Part shown: in pieces, positions 1 through 6,612 of the stretch
Layout of the letters: each line of letters opens with the position of its first letter
Position numbering within the stretch: the stretch's first letter is position 1
Assembly (NCBI GenBank): GCA_020438915.1
Contig: JAGQTR010000060.1
Coordinates: 1-14,111 of the forward strand
Direction: 5' to 3'
Length of the DNA stretch: 14,111 nucleotides
Source: Mycobacterium sp.
GTDB taxonomy: Bacteria; Actinomycetota; Actinomycetes; Mycobacteriales; Mycobacteriaceae
Program-made: the position numbers and the translations under genes
Notes under the pieces: model-generated
What the model saw: the letters and a program-made list of their open reading frames with translations, nothing else
Told to the model about the DNA's origin: nothing
Databases searched by the model: none

Positions 1-361
1 ACGCGGGGACGGTGATGACCGCGTCAGCGATGTCCTCACCGAGATAGGACTCGGCGTCGCGCTTGAGCTTCATCAGCACACGCGCACTGATCTCCTGCGG
101 GGTGTAGTTCTTATCGTCGATCTTCACCGACCAATCGGTGCCGATTTCACGCTTCACCGAACGGATTGTCCGGTCGACGTTGGTCACCGCCTGGTTCTTG
201 GCGGGCTGACCCACCAGCACCTCGCCGTTGCGCGCGAACGCGACAACCGACGGCGTGGTCCGGGAGCCCTCGGAGTTCGCGACGACGACCGGGTCGCCAC
301 CCTCCAGCACTGCGACGACGGAGTTGGTGGTCCCGAGGTCGATTCCGACCGCACGAGCCAT
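1..361 (-). CDS. dnaK: Chaperone protein DnaK (Hsp70), N-terminal part
   Basis: Hsp70 chaperone that binds unfolded peptides in an ATP-driven cycle with DnaJ and GrpE in the cytoplasm. Only the first 120 codons are in the window; the gene runs off the left edge. The protein begins MARAVGIDLGTTNS, the phosphate-1 loop of the actin-like ATPase domain. It continues with the family hallmarks SEGSRTTPSVVAF, VGQPAKNQAVTN and TIRSVKREIG, and ends at DAVITVPA. The ATG at 361 is preceded by an AGGAGG ribosome binding site about 8 bases upstream (370-375), which fixes the start. The upstream region carries HAIR-type operators and a SigH-like promoter, as expected for the heat-shock operon; grpE, dnaJ and hspR would lie beyond the left edge. 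Identification is secure; nothing can be said of the substrate-binding domain. Confidence 0.97.
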   Translation of the reverse strand, partial: MARAVGIDLGTTNSVVAVLEGGDPVVVANSEGSRTTPSVVAFARNGEVLVGQPAKNQAVTNVDRTIRSVKREIGTDWSVKIDDKNYTPQEISARVLMKLKRDAESYLGEDIADAVITVPA

Positions 362-393
362 AGTTACTGCCTCCTGAATAGACGAATCATTGT

Positions 394-414
394 TCTGAGT
401 GCACCGCGCTCAAG
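394..414 (-). promoter_or_regulatory. HAIR-like operator, dnaK-proximal (putative HspR site)
   Basis: The plus strand reads TCTGAGT, seven bases, then GCTCAAG. The HspR-associated inverted repeat consensus is CTTGAGT-N7-ACTCAAG. The left arm matches 5 of 7 and the right arm 6 of 7, with the correct spacer. It lies 33 bases upstream of the dnaK start, in the predicted 5' leader. The match and position are seen; HspR binding is inferred from the family. Confidence 0.6.
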
Positions 415-448
415 ACTGCCCCGGGAAACCATGCGATGTCAACCCAGA

Positions 449-469
449 GTTGAGCTTGATGCACTCAAG
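449..469 (-). promoter_or_regulatory. HAIR-like operator, promoter-proximal (putative HspR site)
   Basis: GTTGAGC, seven bases, then ACTCAAG: the left arm matches the HAIR consensus CTTGAGT at 5 of 7 and the right arm ACTCAAG at 7 of 7, with the standard 7-base spacer. It lies just downstream of the predicted SigH start point, where bound HspR would block dnaK transcription. The distance between the two HAIR copies is 55 bases centre to centre. Confidence 0.7.
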
Positions 470-483
470 TAGTCGAACCGATC

Positions 484-510
484 AACCAGAGGTGCTGCGG
501 ATTTGTTCCC
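484..510 (-). promoter_or_regulatory. SigH-like heat/oxidative-stress promoter of dnaK
   Basis: On the minus strand GGGAACA (504-510) is followed after 17 bases by GTT (484-486). This fits the mycobacterial SigH consensus GGGAAYA-N16-17-cGTT. Transcription would start near 476-478, about 115 bases before the dnaK ATG and directly upstream of the 449-469 HAIR. In M. tuberculosis dnaK is under both SigH activation and HspR repression, so the arrangement is the expected one. It was found by pattern match only. Confidence 0.6.
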
Positions 511-599
511 GCCGGCGGGGCAGGTACGAACTCGGACGATATCCGCCGGGTTTGATGGCGTTGGCGAAGTCCATAAAAGTGTGCGCCAGCGCGTAGCTG

Positions 600-640
600 C
601 GGTACACCGTATATACACGTACGGTGTACCGTACGTGTAT
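600..640 (+). promoter_or_regulatory. vapBC operator/promoter: two interlocked palindromes
   Basis: Two perfect-arm inverted repeats overlap here. The first has 12-base arms at 600-611 and 620-631 with an 8-base centre. The second has 12-base arms at 613-624 and 629-640 with a 4-base centre (TGTA). They share most of 613-631, so only one cruciform or hairpin can form at a time. The second palindrome ends on the first two bases of the vapB ATG (639-641). Candidate -10 boxes of TANNNT type lie inside it: TATATA at 610-615 and TACCGT at 627-632. The latter would give a leaderless vapB message. VapB antitoxins with ribbon-helix-helix folds autorepress through such repeats; the binding itself is inferred. 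Confidence 0.75.
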
Positions 641-851
641 GGCGAGGGTGCGCACCAACATCGAAATTGAAGAGGTCTACGTCGAGGAGATAAAAGACCG
701 CTACGGCGTCCACACGAAGACCGAGGCCGTCGATCTGGCACTACGGCATCTGGCGGGCCAACCCGTGACGCGCGAGCAGGCTCTGGCAATGCGGGGTGCA
801 CACGCAACTGGTGCGGTGCCGGCCGACGCCGGTCCTCGTGGCGCCGCGTGA
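639..851 (+). CDS. vapB: Type II antitoxin VapB
   Basis: Antitoxin of a VapBC pair: it neutralises the PIN toxin and, with it, represses its own promoter. The 70-residue protein starts MARVRTNIEI, a beta strand typical of a ribbon-helix-helix DNA-binding domain. The helical stretch (residues about 10-38) includes the TKTEAVDLALRHL motif common in this VapB family. The C-terminal half (about 40-70) is Gly/Ala rich and is expected to be the disordered toxin-wrapping tail. I chose the ATG at 639 rather than an in-frame GTG at 624 because the extra residues would be encoded by the operator and the family starts at this MARVRTN. No Shine-Dalgarno sequence is visible, so a leaderless message is likely. 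The stop overlaps the vapC start by four bases (GTGA, 848-851), implying translational coupling. Confidence 0.9.
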   Translation: MARVRTNIEIEEVYVEEIKDRYGVHTKTEAVDLALRHLAGQPVTREQALAMRGAHATGAVPADAGPRGAA

Positions 852-1258
852 TCCTGGCCGACACCTCAGCGTGGGTCGAGTACGACCGGGCCACCGGCAG
901 CACAGCGGACCTGCGCATTGCCGAGTTGATCACCACCGATGGACCGCTGATGTTCACGGAGCCGGTTCTGATGGAGTTGTCGGCCGGCGCACGCAGTGAT
1001 GCGCGGGAGGCACAGCTACGGAACCTGCTGCTGCGATTCCGGTTGGCGCACTTCGACGCGGTCACCGATTTCGATGCCGCGACGAGGGTCCATCGTCGGT
1101 GTCGCCAAGCAGGGGTCACCCCTCGCGGGATGGTCGACTGCATGATCGCGGCGGTCGCCCATCGCTGCGGCCTGGCGCTGTTGGCCTGGGACGCTGACAT
1201 GTCCCGCGTCGCGCAGGTGATCGGAATCGAACTCGATGAGGCTTCGCTGCGCGTCTGA
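848..1258 (+). CDS. vapC: Type II toxin VapC (PIN-domain ribonuclease)
   Basis: PIN-domain endoribonuclease, the toxin partner of VapB; members of this family cleave tRNA or rRNA in a Mg2+-dependent way. The 136-residue length is normal. The acidic metal-binding set is visible: D5 in LADTSAW, E43 in PVLMEL, D97 in RGMVDCMIA, and D115/D117 in LLAWDADM. No key residue is missing, so the toxin looks active. The GTG start at 848 overlaps the vapB stop, the usual arrangement that keeps antitoxin synthesis ahead of toxin. The gene ends 59 bases before the convergent P450 gene. The RNA target cannot be read from sequence. Confidence 0.92.
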   Translation: MILADTSAWVEYDRATGSTADLRIAELITTDGPLMFTEPVLMELSAGARSDAREAQLRNLLLRFRLAHFDAVTDFDAATRVHRRCRQAGVTPRGMVDCMIAAVAHRCGLALLAWDADMSRVAQVIGIELDEASLRV

Positions 1259-1317
1259 CCCCGCGGTGTAACTCGGCGAGGTGATCACCGATTCCGGGAT
1301 CGCGCTCGTTCCGTCGC

Positions 1318-2544
1318 TCAGCCGAGCACCACCGGCAGGCCGTCGAGCCGATTCATCAGCGGCATCGGGACCAGACTCAACTCCCCGGGTTCGACGGCCA
1401 GATGCAGGTTGGGGAATCGCTGGATCAGATTGGCAATTGCGATCTTGGTTTCCATACGGGCCAGCGACGCACCCAGGCAGAAGTGGTTGCCCCTGCTGAA
1501 GGCGAGATGGCGATTCGGGTCGCGGGTGATGTCGAAGGTGTGGGGGTCGGTGAACTCGGCGGGGTCGCGGTTTGCCGAGGCCAGCAGCGCGAGAACCATT
1601 GCGCCGCGCGGGATCGTGACATCGTGCAGGGTCATGTCCTCGGCGGCGTAGGTCGTCGGTTCGGTGCTTCCGACCGTGCCGGTGTATCGCAGGATCTCCT
1701 CGACTGCGGAGTCGATCAGCGTCGGCTGGGCCTTCAGCAGGTCAAGTTGATCGGGGTGTGTCAGCAGGGTTGCGACGCCGTTGGCGATCAGGTTGTAGGT
1801 GGTTTCGTAGCCGGCAGTAACAAGGATGTACACCATCGCGACTATCTCGTCCTCCGACAGGGTGTCGCCGTCCTCGTTGGCGTGGATCAGGCCGGAAAGG
1901 ATGTCGTCGCCGGGGTCGGCGCGCCGGATCGCGATCAGCCCGCGAACGTAGTCGACGAAACCGTCCATCTTCTCGCCCGCGGCCTCGATGCCGTAGGTGG
2001 CGATCCCGTCGATCAACAGCTCGATGAAGCCGTGGAACCGGTGGCGATCTTGCACGGGGACTCCGACCATTTCGTTGATAACGGTGGTCGGGATGGGAAG
2101 GGCATAGGCCTGTTGCACATCGATGCGCTGTCCCAGCTTCATCCCGTCAAGCAGTTCCCGGGTGACTGTCTGGACCCGATCCGCGAGACGGCTGATTGCC
2201 CGCGGGGTAAACGGTCGACCGACCAACTTTCGCAGCCGGATGTGCACCGGGTCGTCCTGGTAGATCATGCCGTGGTCGGTGAGTAGGCGCAGCGCCGCCG
2301 GCAGCGGCAACGGTTCGGCGTCTGGGACGACCCGCTGGATCCGCGGGTCGCTGACCAGGTCCCAGCAGTCGCGGTAACGAGAGATGTAGTAGACGTCCTG
2401 GTCACCTAGAAACGTCATCCGACCCCGGTAGACCGGGGCCTCGCGGCGCATCCAGTCGTAGTAGCGATGCTGATGCGCCGTGAACTCGGTGCTGCCGATG
2501 GTGATTGGGTGCACGATCGTGAAATCGTCTGCCGCTGTGCTCAT
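1318..2544 (-). CDS. Cytochrome P450 (ABC-operon paralogue)
   Basis: Soluble bacterial haem monooxygenase of 408 residues that would hydroxylate a hydrophobic substrate using electrons from ferredoxin. Visible marks: I-helix oxygen-binding motif AGYETT (244-249), K-helix ExxR (E283-R286), and the haem loop FSRGNHFCLG (349-358) with the thiolate Cys356. No N-terminal membrane anchor is present. The start is placed at the ATG at 2544, 16 bases after the stop of the upstream permease gene, because this makes the N-terminus collinear with the neighbouring P450 at 5272-6495. An open frame continues further upstream but runs through the permease gene. It is the last gene of the ATPase-permease-permease-P450 operon. 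The substrate and CYP family are not assignable from sequence alone. Confidence 0.93.
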   Translation of the reverse strand: MSTAADDFTIVHPITIGSTEFTAHQHRYYDWMRREAPVYRGRMTFLGDQDVYYISRYRDCWDLVSDPRIQRVVPDAEPLPLPAALRLLTDHGMIYQDDPVHIRLRKLVGRPFTPRAISRLADRVQTVTRELLDGMKLGQRIDVQQAYALPIPTTVINEMVGVPVQDRHRFHGFIELLIDGIATYGIEAAGEKMDGFVDYVRGLIAIRRADPGDDILSGLIHANEDGDTLSEDEIVAMVYILVTAGYETTYNLIANGVATLLTHPDQLDLLKAQPTLIDSAVEEILRYTGTVGSTEPTTYAAEDMTLHDVTIPRGAMVLALLASANRDPAEFTDPHTFDITRDPNRHLAFSRGNHFCLGASLARMETKIAIANLIQRFPNLHLAVEPGELSLVPMPLMNRLDGLPVVLG

Positions 2545-2560
2545 CAGAGTTACTTTCTGT

Positions 2561-3421
2561 TCAACCGCGAAGGTCACGCATGTGGAAGACCACCGCGGCA
2601 ACAAGTGCCGGGAGGACGGCGCAGGTGGCGAGAACGATGAGGTGGCCGGGATCCGCACCGTTGAGCAGCGGGTTGGATGCGCTGAAGTAGTACCAAGGAC
2701 TGAATTTGGCGCCGTCGGCCAGGGCATCCGAGAGCGGCAGGAAGGTACTCATCGCGAATGCCAGGGCGGCCAGTGCACCGGTGGTCGCGGTGGTGAGGCG
2801 CCGGTTTCCGGTGCCGGCCCCGATCAGCAGGGCCAGCGTGCCGAACGCGATGCCGACAAGCACGGTATGCGCTGTGGCCCCGACAATGCCGTTGGCGGTC
2901 AATCCCAGATTTCCGATTACGTTGCCCACCACCAGGCCGGTGGCGAGGCAGCCGCCCACGATCAGGACGTGGATCGCCATGGCTGCAGCCTTGGCGGACA
3001 GGAAGGTCACCCTGGCCACTGGAGCCGAGAGCAGCACGCCGAGGGTCTTGGCCTCCTCTTCGCCCGCGGTGGCCCGCGCGGCGGAGATCACGGCGACGGC
3101 GATGGCAGCGGCTGGCGCAACCATGGACATCAGCTCGGCGTTGGCCCAGCCGGTAGCGCTCGTCAGATCCGCACCCGGAAGGGCTTTCATCATTCCGTCG
3201 AGCAGGCCAGAGGATATGTCGGCGAAGGTATCTCGCATCGGCGGCCATAGTGCGCCGATCAGCGCGCCCATTCCGATCATCGAAGCGCCGACGATCCCGG
3301 CCAACAAGAGCCGGTCGGCGATCGCCTTGCCCAGCAATGCCCTGATCATGCCTGCGTGCTGCGGGTGCGGCAGGTACACGTTGTGTCGCCGGGCATTCGC
3401 GGCGTCGAGCGTGGTGCTCAT
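2561..3421 (-). CDS. ABC-2 type exporter membrane protein, second copy
   Basis: Integral membrane subunit of an ABC exporter, 286 residues with about six hydrophobic segments (roughly 38-58, 98-114, 147-172, 180-203, 212-230, 259-280). After the second segment it carries GEEEAKTLGVLLSAPVAR (120-137), the cytoplasmic coupling region of the ABC-2 class, where homologues read GEEE(S/R)GT. Near the end it has SPWYY (241-245), PLLNG (251-255) and GHL (259-261), shared with the upstream permease, so the two arose by duplication. The two half-size permeases probably form a heterodimer driven by the ATPase at 4198-5177. The N-terminus is about 20 residues longer than the sister protein. The ATG at 3421 follows the sister gene's stop by four bases, with a purine-rich GAAGGGATG upstream. 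Confidence 0.88.
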   Translation of the reverse strand: MSTTLDAANARRHNVYLPHPQHAGMIRALLGKAIADRLLLAGIVGASMIGMGALIGALWPPMRDTFADISSGLLDGMMKALPGADLTSATGWANAELMSMVAPAAAIAVAVISAARATAGEEEAKTLGVLLSAPVARVTFLSAKAAAMAIHVLIVGGCLATGLVVGNVIGNLGLTANGIVGATAHTVLVGIAFGTLALLIGAGTGNRRLTTATTGALAALAFAMSTFLPLSDALADGAKFSPWYYFSASNPLLNGADPGHLIVLATCAVLPALVAAVVFHMRDLRG

Positions 3422-3425
3422 CGGG

Positions 3426-4205
3426 TCATCCCTTCAGATCCCGGCGCTCGAAACTGTAGAGGGCCGCCGCGACGGCACCCAGGATCAGCACCGCCAACAC
3501 AACCAGATGCCCCACGTTCAGGCCATTGAGCAGCGGGTCGGAGCCGGCGTAGTAGTACCAGGGGCTCAGCCGCGCCCATCCGTCGAGTCCGGCCAGTGGC
3601 AGCATGGCGTTGGTCACGTAGCTGATCGCCGCAACCACACCGGCAACCCCGGCAGCGACATTCGGCTGACCCGTGGCGGCTCCCAGCGACAGAGCCAGCG
3701 CCCCGAAGGCCGTCGCCAGCAGGAGCAGGTGCACGCAGGTCGCAGTCACCGCTGAAACGGTCGGGCCCGTGCCGAAAATTACCGATGAACCCGCCGCCGC
3801 TGCGCCGAAGATCGCGACGGCCGCGGTTGACGCTGCCGCCAACCCAGCGAACTTGGCCAGCAGAATGTCACGCCGTGACACCGGTTGGGCAGCAAGAAGA
3901 TCCATGGTTCCGGATTCCTCTTCGCCAGCGATTGCACCCGCGCCAGTCAGTACCGCGTAGGCCACCAAAGCCAGTGGGGCGATCAGGTTGAAAACCTCGC
4001 CAACGACATAACCCCCCGGTACGTCACCGCCCATGAACGTCGTCAGCGCGTCCGGGAATCCCTTGGTGAGTTCGGTAATGGTGGGCCCGAGGCCGGCGCT
4101 GATGGCCAGCGCGGCAACGGTAAATACCGCCAGGACGCCCCCGAGGCCTGCCACCGGCCAACGCCGTTCAGTCAGATCCTTGGCAAGAACCGCGGTACTA
4201 GCCAT
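3426..4205 (-). CDS. ABC-2 type exporter membrane protein, first copy
   Basis: Membrane subunit of 259 residues with about six hydrophobic segments (roughly 18-38, 70-90, 119-142, 153-174, 183-204, 232-250). The coupling segment GEEESGTMDLLAAQPVSRR (94-112) is characteristic of ABC-2 exporters of the antibiotic and polyketide efflux kind. The C-terminal SPWYYYAGSDPLLNG (214-228) is repeated in the next gene. The start is the ATG at 4205 (MASTAVLAKD), which overlaps the ATPase gene's last eight bases, so translation is probably coupled. A purine-rich GGAAAAGA lies about 12-19 bases upstream. The substrate is unknown; the adjoining P450s suggest a hydrophobic, oxidised small molecule (inference). 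Confidence 0.88.
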   Translation of the reverse strand: MASTAVLAKDLTERRWPVAGLGGVLAVFTVAALAISAGLGPTITELTKGFPDALTTFMGGDVPGGYVVGEVFNLIAPLALVAYAVLTGAGAIAGEEESGTMDLLAAQPVSRRDILLAKFAGLAAASTAAVAIFGAAAAGSSVIFGTGPTVSAVTATCVHLLLLATAFGALALSLGAATGQPNVAAGVAGVVAAISYVTNAMLPLAGLDGWARLSPWYYYAGSDPLLNGLNVGHLVVLAVLILGAVAAALYSFERRDLKG

Positions 4206-5177
4206 CGGATGCCGATCTTTTCCGTGGGGATCCTGCGGCGTGCTCACTTCGGTCGCGGTCGGCCTGCTTGCGGTAGTAGGTGAGAAAGACTTCCTCGAGG
4301 TCAGCTTCGCGGCTGCTGAGGTTGACGACCTCATGGGCCATCGCGGCTTTGAGAATGTCGTTGACCGATCCCTCGAAGGACACCTTGGCGTGATGCTTGT
4401 CGACGGTGGCCTGGCGGATTCCCGAAACATCGTCGAAGAGGTCGGCCGGAACTCGGTCGGCGAACTCGAACTCGATGCGGCGAATGGCTTTTCGTTTCAG
4501 GTCATCAATCCGCTCGACGACAATGAGTTCGCCGTCGCGGATGATGCCAACCCGGTCGGCGACCCGTTCGACCTCCGAAAGTGTGTGCGAGGACAGGAAA
4601 ACCGAGCGCCCGGCGTCACGGACCTCGCCAATTAGACGATGGAATTCCTGCTGCACCAGGGGGTCCAGCCCGGCATTGGGCTCGTCTAGGATCAGAAGCT
4701 CGGGGCGATGCATGAACGCCAGGATCAGACCCAGCTTCTGTCGGTTGCCGGTCGAGTACTCCCCGACCTTGCGGGTCAGATCGGCGCCCAGTCGTTCGGC
4801 AAGCTCGGCGGTAAAACGTTGATCGACACCGCCGCGCAGCCGAGCGAAGTATTGCACCGTCTGCGACCCGGTCATCTTGGGATACAACGCCAAATCACCC
4901 GGCACATAGCCGATCAAGCGGCGGATCTGCAGCGAATCGACATACGAATTCATGCCCAGAATTTCGGCGCGGCCTGAACTCGGGCGAATCTGGTCCAGCA
5001 ACAGGCGGATGGTGGTGGATTTTCCGGCCCCGTTGGGACCCAAGAATCCGAACACCTCGCCGCGCGAGACCTCCAGATCAAGATCCCGCACGGCGGCAAC
5101 GTCGCCGAAGTTTTGGTCAGCCCCTGGGTCCAGATCGCCGACTTGCCACTCTTCTGGCCCACGTCTTTGACACTCAC
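4198..5177 (-). CDS. ABC transporter ATP-binding protein, with apparent N-terminal frameshift
   Basis: Nucleotide-binding subunit that would power the two downstream permeases. Counting across the shift it has about 326 residues: Walker A GPNGAGKS (about 47-54), signature YSTGNRQK (141-148), Walker B LLILDE (161-166) followed by PNAGLDP, and H-loop SSH (196-198). The C-terminal extension of about 100 residues is typical of drug-exporter ATPases. The opening residues VSVKDVGQ...WTQGLTK lie in one frame, while the expected continuation NFGDVAAVRDLDLEV lies in another. One A added to the four-A run at 5111-5114 would join them. As read, the main frame is open only back to a TTG at 5250 and yields an unlikely N-terminus encoded by the operator. 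The GTG at 5177 is preferred because a -10 box (TACAGT, 5185-5190) would make it leaderless; GTG 5186 is an alternative. The break may be a sequencing error or a real mutation. Confidence 0.8.
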
Positions 5178-5200
5178 AAGTTTCACTGTACTCTGAAACT
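5167..5200. promoter_or_regulatory. Divergent promoter pair with shared operator
   Basis: An inverted repeat, AGTTTCA (5179-5185) and TGAAACT (5194-5200), has an 8-base spacer centred on GTAC. On the plus strand TTGACA (5167-5172) and TACTCT (5189-5194), 16 bases apart, make a good housekeeping promoter for the P450 at 5272. On the minus strand TACAGT (5190-5185) is a -10 box that would start the ABC operon message at or near the GTG at 5177. The repeat overlaps both -10 boxes. The size and symmetry resemble a TetR- or MarR-type operator. No regulator gene lies in the window. Confidence 0.65.
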
Positions 5201-5271
5201 ACATGTCGGTGCGGACTTTGGGCAAGTTTAGCTCCGCGGCGGCGCGCCAACTAGCAGCGGGGAGCGGAACC

Positions 5272-6495
5272 ATGACCACCCACACTCCTGATACCGCGAC
5301 CAGCGACCCCCTGGATCTGAACAGCCCCGATTTCCTGGCTGATCCGTTCCCCGTCTATGACCGCTTGCGCCGAGAGTCACCGGTGCACCGCACCCGGTTG
5401 GCGTACATGGGTGACGTCGACATCTACGTTCTGTCTCGGTACGCCGACTGCGTCGAACTCACCACTGACCGTAGGTTTCGTCGGGTCGTGGAAGGTAGTG
5501 CGCCGCTACAGATCCCCGAGTCGCTTCGGTTCATGGCCACCGACAGCATGATCATGATGGATGATCCCGAACATCAGCGGTTGCGTAAGCTCGTCAGCCG
5601 CGCGTTCACCCCCCGTGCGGTGTCGCTGCTGGCCGACCGGGTCGATACGGTGACCCGCGAACTACTCGACGGCTTCAGCGCCGGCCAGTGCATCGACGTC
5701 GTCACCGAGTACGCACTGCCAGTTCCGGTCACCGTGATCAGCGAGATGGTCGGGGTGCCCGAGGACGAGCGCGGGCAGTTTCACGACGCGATGAAGCTGG
5801 TCATCGAAGGCATCGCTGAGTACGGCATCGAGAAGGCTGCCGAGAAGATGGAGGGTGTCATCGATTATGTACGCCGTCTCATCGCACGCCGTCGCACCGA
5901 GCCCGCAGACGACATCCTGACGGGGCTGATTCATGCGTCCGAGGATGGCGACTCACTGACCGAGGACGAGGTGGTGGCGATGGTGTTCATGCTGGTCACC
6001 GCCGGCTATGAAACCACCTACAACCTGATCGCCAACGGGCTGTGCACCCTGCTCACACACCCTGGTGAGCTCGAACGACTCAAGGCTGACCCCGACCTCA
6101 TCGGCACGGCGGTCGAGGAGATCCTGCGCTACACCGGAACCATCGGGGGCACCAAACCCAACTACGCAACCGAAGACCTCCAACTGCACGGCGTCGCGAT
6201 CCCGCGGGGGGCGATGGTCATTCCACTACTGGCGTCTGCCAACCGCGATCCCGAAGCGTTCGACAACCCGGATACCTTCGATATCGCTCGAGATCCCAAC
6301 TACCACATAGCATTCAGCAAGGGCCCGCACTTCTGCCTGGGCGCTAATCTGGCCCGGATGGAAACCCGCGTCGCAATCACCAATTTGATCACCCGGTTCC
6401 CGGACCTGACGCTCGCCGTCGACCCGGCCGAACTTCAGATGGTTCCGCTGCCGTTCTGGCGACGCCTGGCGAACCTGCCCGTCACCCTTCGTTAG
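5272..6495 (+). CDS. Cytochrome P450 (divergent paralogue)
   Basis: Soluble P450 monooxygenase of 407 residues, clearly a paralogue of the one at 1318-2544: the two align without a gap from residue 1 to about 295 and then differ by a single residue. Motifs: I-helix AGYETT (244-249), ExxR (E283-R286) and haem loop FSKGPHFCLG (349-358, about one less after the gap) with the Cys ligand near residue 355. The ATG at 5272 has a GGGGAGCGG ribosome binding site (5259-5267) and gives an N-terminus matching its paralogue's length. An upstream in-frame ATG at 5203 sits almost on the predicted start point and could give a leaderless form 23 residues longer. It is transcribed away from the ABC operon through the shared control region. 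Substrate unknown. Confidence 0.93.
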   Translation: MTTHTPDTATSDPLDLNSPDFLADPFPVYDRLRRESPVHRTRLAYMGDVDIYVLSRYADCVELTTDRRFRRVVEGSAPLQIPESLRFMATDSMIMMDDPEHQRLRKLVSRAFTPRAVSLLADRVDTVTRELLDGFSAGQCIDVVTEYALPVPVTVISEMVGVPEDERGQFHDAMKLVIEGIAEYGIEKAAEKMEGVIDYVRRLIARRRTEPADDILTGLIHASEDGDSLTEDEVVAMVFMLVTAGYETTYNLIANGLCTLLTHPGELERLKADPDLIGTAVEEILRYTGTIGGTKPNYATEDLQLHGVAIPRGAMVIPLLASANRDPEAFDNPDTFDIARDPNYHIAFSKGPHFCLGANLARMETRVAITNLITRFPDLTLAVDPAELQMVPLPFWRRLANLPVTLR

Positions 6496-6532
6496 GCGGG
6501 CGGCAAGCGCGTAGGCGTGCTCGGCCCGTCGC

Positions 6533-6597
6533 CGTAGGGTCGTGGTCATACATTACGCCGTCCGGTCGGCACCGCGCCCGATCGCGACGACCCTACG
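6533..6597. repeat. Long-spaced inverted repeat containing TAGGGT boxes
   Basis: CGTAGGGTCGT (6533-6543) is repeated in inverted orientation as ACGACCCTACG (6587-6597), 43 bases apart, between the P450 stop and the dehydrogenase start. Each arm contains TAGGGT, a TANNNT-type -10 box. The plus-strand copy could start a message for the dehydrogenase near 6547, leaving a leader of about 65 bases. The right arm ends five bases before the GAGGAGA ribosome binding site (6602-6608). In the RNA the two arms could pair. Confidence 0.5.
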
Positions 6598-6612
6598 ATC
6601 CGAGGAGACGCG

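Noticed and set aside
431..446. TTGACA on the minus strand upstream of dnaK as a housekeeping -35
   Set aside because: No TANNNT box is found at a suitable spacing downstream, whereas the SigH box fits better.
439..1200. Minus-strand open frame of 253 codons opposite vapBC
   Set aside because: It is antisense to a well-supported vapBC pair, has Arg/Ser-rich composition and no recognisable domain; such frames are common opposite high-GC genes.
1280..1289. GGTGATCACC palindrome between vapC and the P450 as a terminator
   Set aside because: The stem has no loop of usable size and no T-run follows on either strand; it is a chance 10-base palindrome.
1402..2286. Plus-strand open frame of 294 codons opposite the first P450
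   Set aside because: It is a shadow of the P450 coding strand; it is rich in Val, Gly and Asp and shows no family motif.
2706..3755. Plus-strand open frame of 349 codons opposite the two permeases
   Set aside because: It crosses two real genes and their junction on the other strand; the Ala/Pro/Arg composition is that of a high-GC shadow.
5108..5120. Programmed -1 ribosomal frameshift in the ABC ATPase gene
   Set aside because: The site reads ACC AAA ACT. Four A preceded by C does not allow the P-site tRNA to re-pair after a -1 slip, and no X XXY YYZ heptamer is present. An indel explains it better.
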